Shown here one piece after another: positions 5,993 to 7,747 of a stretch of DNA of 7,747 nucleotides. Within the stretch, counting starts at the first letter, position 1. Every line of letters starts with the position of its first letter. The notes beneath the pieces are model-generated. The model did not search any database and was not told the origin of the DNA. It worked only from the letters and a program-made list of their open reading frames with translations. The position numbers were made by a program, and so were the translations under genes. The DNA comes from Candidatus Omnitrophota bacterium. Its GTDB lineage: Bacteria > Omnitrophota > Gorgyraeia > Gygaellales > Profunditerraquicolaceae. The stretch lies in NCBI GenBank assembly GCA_903882345.1, contig CAIRWO010000180.1:1-7747 (forward strand). Reading direction: 5' to 3'.

Positions 5993-6262
5993 ATGCCCAG
6001 ACGTAAAAGTTCGGTAATGCATGTCCGCCTATCGGAAAAAAAGCACCGGCAGAATCTAAAAATAAGGCAGGAAATCAAAAAAACAATAAAGAAATTCCTG
6101 GCGCTGCTTTCCGCTAAAGATATCGAAGAAGCAAAAAAACTGCTTGTCAAAGCATTCTCGCAACTGGACAAGGCCGCGAAAAAAAAGATCATCCATCCTA
6201 AGTTGGCCAGCCGCAGGAAATCCCGTTTGAGCAAACGGCTAGGATCTACCAAGGCTGCATAA
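5993..6262 (+). CDS. rpsT: 30S ribosomal protein S20
   Basis: An 89-aa, very basic protein that matches S20, an early-binding protein of the 30S subunit that contacts 16S rRNA. Typical features are the Lys/Arg-rich N-terminal helix (KSSVMHVRLSEKKHRQN, 5-21), the core TIKKFLALL (31-39), the helix around QLDKAAKKKIIHPKLASRR (57-75) and the KSRLSKRL end (76-83). The start is ATG 5993 behind AAAGGAG with 8 bases between; the frame is open back to TTG 5957, but that codon lies upstream of the Shine-Dalgarno. It is the only plus-strand gene here and is monocistronic as far as can be seen. Its last 24 bases overlap the end of holA on the other strand, and no terminator hairpin follows. S20 is classically autoregulated in E. 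coli; nothing here shows whether that applies. Confidence 0.94.
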   Translation: MPRRKSSVMHVRLSEKKHRQNLKIRQEIKKTIKKFLALLSAKDIEEAKKLLVKAFSQLDKAAKKKIIHPKLASRRKSRLSKRLGSTKAA

Positions 6263-6883
6263 TTTAATTACCAGTTTTTCCAGGGCAAAATCCGGCCTTA
6301 ACCTGCCGGTTTTAATGTCTATATCGCAATTAAGCAGCGCCTTCAATTTTTTCTTTGCCTCCGCTGAATAAACATTGCCTTTTGCCCAGGCATACCTTAA
6401 GCCGCCGATGATCCGTTCCGGTTTTTCACCGTCTTCCAAAAGCTGGTTTAATGTCCTTAAAGCGTAATCCAATCTTCTGGCCTCGATCTGCCGCGAAAGA
6501 GAAAAGGTATCTGCCTTTAACGTATCCCGGAAACGGCTAACTTCGGCATACCGGCTGATACGGTTTACAAATTCGTCTCTGCGGTTTATCTGGGCGATAT
6601 CAAGGATGAGGATGGTCGAAGAATTCTTTTGCCCGGCAAATTTAAAGATAAATTCCCGCATATCGTCTTTTAAGCAGTGGGCGTCCTTAACGACAATTAT
6701 TCTTTTCTTTGCTTTAACCGGAAGGGTAAGAACTTTTTCCTGCAGGTTGCGGAGGTCTGTTTCTTTGGCGTAGATTACATCGAGGTTAAAATCCTGCGTG
6801 TCCGGCGTGAGGAATTCTTCTTTGATTTTAGCGAGTTTTATGTCCTTGGAAAGCGGATCTCCTCCGACAAATAGGTAGACCAT
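6239..6883 (-). CDS. holA: DNA polymerase III delta subunit, unusually short
   Basis: The delta subunit is the clamp-loader wrench that opens the beta sliding clamp. At 214 aa this is about two thirds of the usual 320-345. Recognisable parts are the N-terminal MVYLFVGGDPLSKD (1-14), VLTLPVKAKKRIIVVKDA (51-68, matching LPFFSxKRLVVVKN), STILILDIA (89-97), and the C-terminal collar: FSLSRQIEARRLDYALRTLNQLLEDG (127-152) and CDIDIKTGRLRPDFALEKLVIKL (186-208). What seems missing is the middle lid domain between the AAA-like fold and the collar, where only about 30 residues (98-127) connect them. ATG 6883 follows the lptE stop directly (TAA ATG) with no good Shine-Dalgarno, so translation is probably coupled. 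The 3' end overlaps rpsT by 24 bases. The family call is fairly secure; its clamp-loading capacity is inferred. Confidence 0.85.
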   Translation of the reverse strand: MVYLFVGGDPLSKDIKLAKIKEEFLTPDTQDFNLDVIYAKETDLRNLQEKVLTLPVKAKKRIIVVKDAHCLKDDMREFIFKFAGQKNSSTILILDIAQINRRDEFVNRISRYAEVSRFRDTLKADTFSLSRQIEARRLDYALRTLNQLLEDGEKPERIIGGLRYAWAKGNVYSAEAKKKLKALLNCDIDIKTGRLRPDFALEKLVIKLCSLGRS

Positions 6884-7438
6884 TTACCATTGTTCCACGG
6901 TGCGTTCGACGATCCTGCGGGCCAAGTCCTTCATGGCATCGCTAACGGCAGCGTCTTCTGATTTTGCCTGAGAGCCCATGGTAAAATAGGTTGTGTCTCC
7001 GGTAAATCCCTGCTCCTGCCAAACCAACTTGTCTTCTTTCCTGTCCCAAAGGCTGATATTAACGACCAGGTTAAGGCGGTATTCTTCGATATCGTCATTT
7101 TCCGTATACCTGACGACATCGCGCCGGAATTCCAGTAATTCTCCCTTTAAGACCAGATCCGCGGCATTTTCCTCAACCGGCCTCAAGTTTCCATCAAAGA
7201 TATATTTGTTCACAACCGCATTGGTGATGTCGCTTTCCAAGAGCGGCCGGTATACCCGGTATTTGCTTGCCACGGCGGACTCCTGGGTAACGTCTATCTT
7301 ATTGACAAACGGCGCTATGAAAATTGTATGGTATTTATTAGAAATCAGCGAACGGGTAGTATAACCGCATCCCGAGGCGACAAAAGACAACAGGGTAAAA
7401 ATAAAGAATAATAACGCCTGACGCTTATTTTTTGACAT
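6884..7438 (-). CDS. lptE: LptE-like LPS-assembly outer-membrane lipoprotein
   Basis: A 184-aa lipoprotein. The signal peptide (1-23) ends in SFVASGC, with C24 as the lipidated residue, followed by GYTTRS; a GCGY start is typical of LptE/RlpB proteins. The next part, YHTIFIAPFVNKI (36-48), fits the family's 'IaVpxFxNxT' strand, and ESDITNAVVNKYIFDGNLRP fits the helix and strand that come after it. LptE plugs the LptD barrel and helps insert LPS into the outer membrane, so the gene implies an LPS-type envelope. The start at 7438 has GGAG (7449..7446) 7 bases upstream and overlaps the end of the BamD-like gene by 14 bases. The alternative is another lipoprotein of the same fold; LptD is not in the window. 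Confidence 0.85.
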   Translation of the reverse strand: MSKNKRQALLFFIFTLLSFVASGCGYTTRSLISNKYHTIFIAPFVNKIDVTQESAVASKYRVYRPLLESDITNAVVNKYIFDGNLRPVEENAADLVLKGELLEFRRDVVRYTENDDIEEYRLNLVVNISLWDRKEDKLVWQEQGFTGDTTYFTMGSQAKSEDAAVSDAMKDLARRIVERTVEQW

Positions 7439-7747
7439 TTTTCTTCTCCATCACCTGCAGCCTTTCCGCTGCTCTAGCGGCCCATTTGCTGTTGGGGCTA
7501 TTGTTGATTATTTCCGTGTAATAAATCTTTGCCGCATTATACTCTTTTTGTTTCTCATAGAAACGGGCGATGTTATAATTGCCTTCTGTTTCTTTGTCCT
7601 TCAGCTGCTCGATATTCTTTTCCGCTTCCTGCGAGAGGAACGCCTCTGGGTGTTCCCGGACAAATTCTTCGTATTTTTCCTGCGCTTCCTTTGCCGCTCC
7701 CTGATCGTATTCCGGGCCGTGGGATACTGCCTGCCGGCAGGCGGCAA
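7425..7747 (-). CDS. bamD: BamD-like outer-membrane assembly lipoprotein, C-terminal part
   Basis: An open frame enters from the right edge (first full codon at 7745) and ends at TAA 7427..7425, giving 106 residues. It is rich in charged helices with TPR-like spacing: GPEYDQGAAKEAQEKYEEF then VREHPEAF, NIARFYEKQKEYNAAKIYYTEII and NNSPNSKWAARAAERL. The 'YDQ...A...Y..F....P' and 'ARFY.....Y.AA...Y..I....P.S' patterns match the C-terminal repeats of BamD/YfiO, the outer-membrane lipoprotein that helps the BAM complex insert beta-barrel proteins. The signal peptide and lipobox would lie outside the window. The neighbouring LptE lipoprotein, reached by a 14-base overlap, supports an envelope role. 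A generic TPR protein (for example a CpoB/YbgF type) is the main alternative. Confidence 0.75.
   Translation of the reverse strand, partial: AACRQAVSHGPEYDQGAAKEAQEKYEEFVREHPEAFLSQEAEKNIEQLKDKETEGNYNIARFYEKQKEYNAAKIYYTEIINNSPNSKWAARAAERLQVMEKKNVKK
7729..7742. repeat. 14-bp perfect palindrome inside the bamD-like frame
   Basis: GCCTGCCGGCAGGC reads the same on both strands, and lies 5 bases from the window edge. On the minus strand it falls within codons for ACRQAV, in frame. I recall similar GC-rich palindromes as dispersed repeats in some environmental bacterial genomes, but only one copy of this length is in this window, so it is a candidate repeat only. Confidence 0.4.

Noticed and set aside
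5974..6252. Minus-strand 92-aa hydrophobic frame opposite rpsT
   Set aside because: It is the antisense of the Lys-rich S20 codons, which yields Phe/Leu/Ser-rich shadows; it also covers the rpsT ribosome binding site.
5957..6262. Longer rpsT start at TTG 5957
   Set aside because: It lies upstream of the AAAGGAG site and near the predicted transcript start; ATG 5993 has the Shine-Dalgarno and gives the normal S20 N-terminus.
6993..7364. Plus-strand 123-aa frame opposite lptE
   Set aside because: Ser/Thr/Leu-rich shadow with no motif; the lptE frame has a lipobox, a ribosome binding site and a family pattern.

Overview
This window looks like a stretch of core chromosome from an uncultivated diderm (LPS-bearing) bacterium with a compact gene layout. 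Ten protein genes are visible, two of them cut by the window edges. The outer-membrane genes (a BamD-like TPR lipoprotein and an LptE-like lipoprotein) indicate a Gram-negative envelope. The gene set and the tight spacing would fit Candidatus Omnitrophota or a nearby PVC-type lineage, but that placement is my inference and has not been tested by a search. No tRNA, rRNA, CRISPR array, insertion sequence or phage gene was seen.

Layout. All genes are on the minus strand except rpsT. Reading the minus strand from the right edge, the first unit is bamD-like (partial) > lptE > holA, which ends convergently against rpsT with a 24-bp overlap of the two coding ends. rpsT is on the plus strand and has a near-consensus sigma70-type promoter whose -35 box lies on the start codon of the divergent gene murJ. 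The second minus-strand unit is murJ > small secreted protein > short uvrC > short ogt/MGMT > pilT-like ATPase > prfB > an unidentified partial gene. The first three junctions of this unit are 4-base ATGA overlaps; pilT and prfB then have their own strong Shine-Dalgarno sequences, and the last gene starts 3 bases after prfB.

How the genes fit together. The right-hand unit combines outer-membrane biogenesis (BamD, LptE) with the clamp-loader delta subunit. The left-hand unit combines peptidoglycan precursor flipping (MurJ), a secreted protein, two DNA-repair proteins (UvrC and alkylguanine-DNA alkyltransferase), a type IV pilus retraction-type ATPase and release factor 2.

Main points of interest. 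prfB carries an intact programmed +1 frameshift site (CTT TGA C after an SD-like AGAGGT), so the full protein is about 368 aa and not the 330 aa of the uninterrupted frame. The PilT-like ATPase has Ala-Asn in place of the Gly-Glu of its Walker B motif. UvrC, HolA and the alkyltransferase are all much shorter than their usual family members, with whole domains or domain segments missing, although their recognisable catalytic residues are kept.
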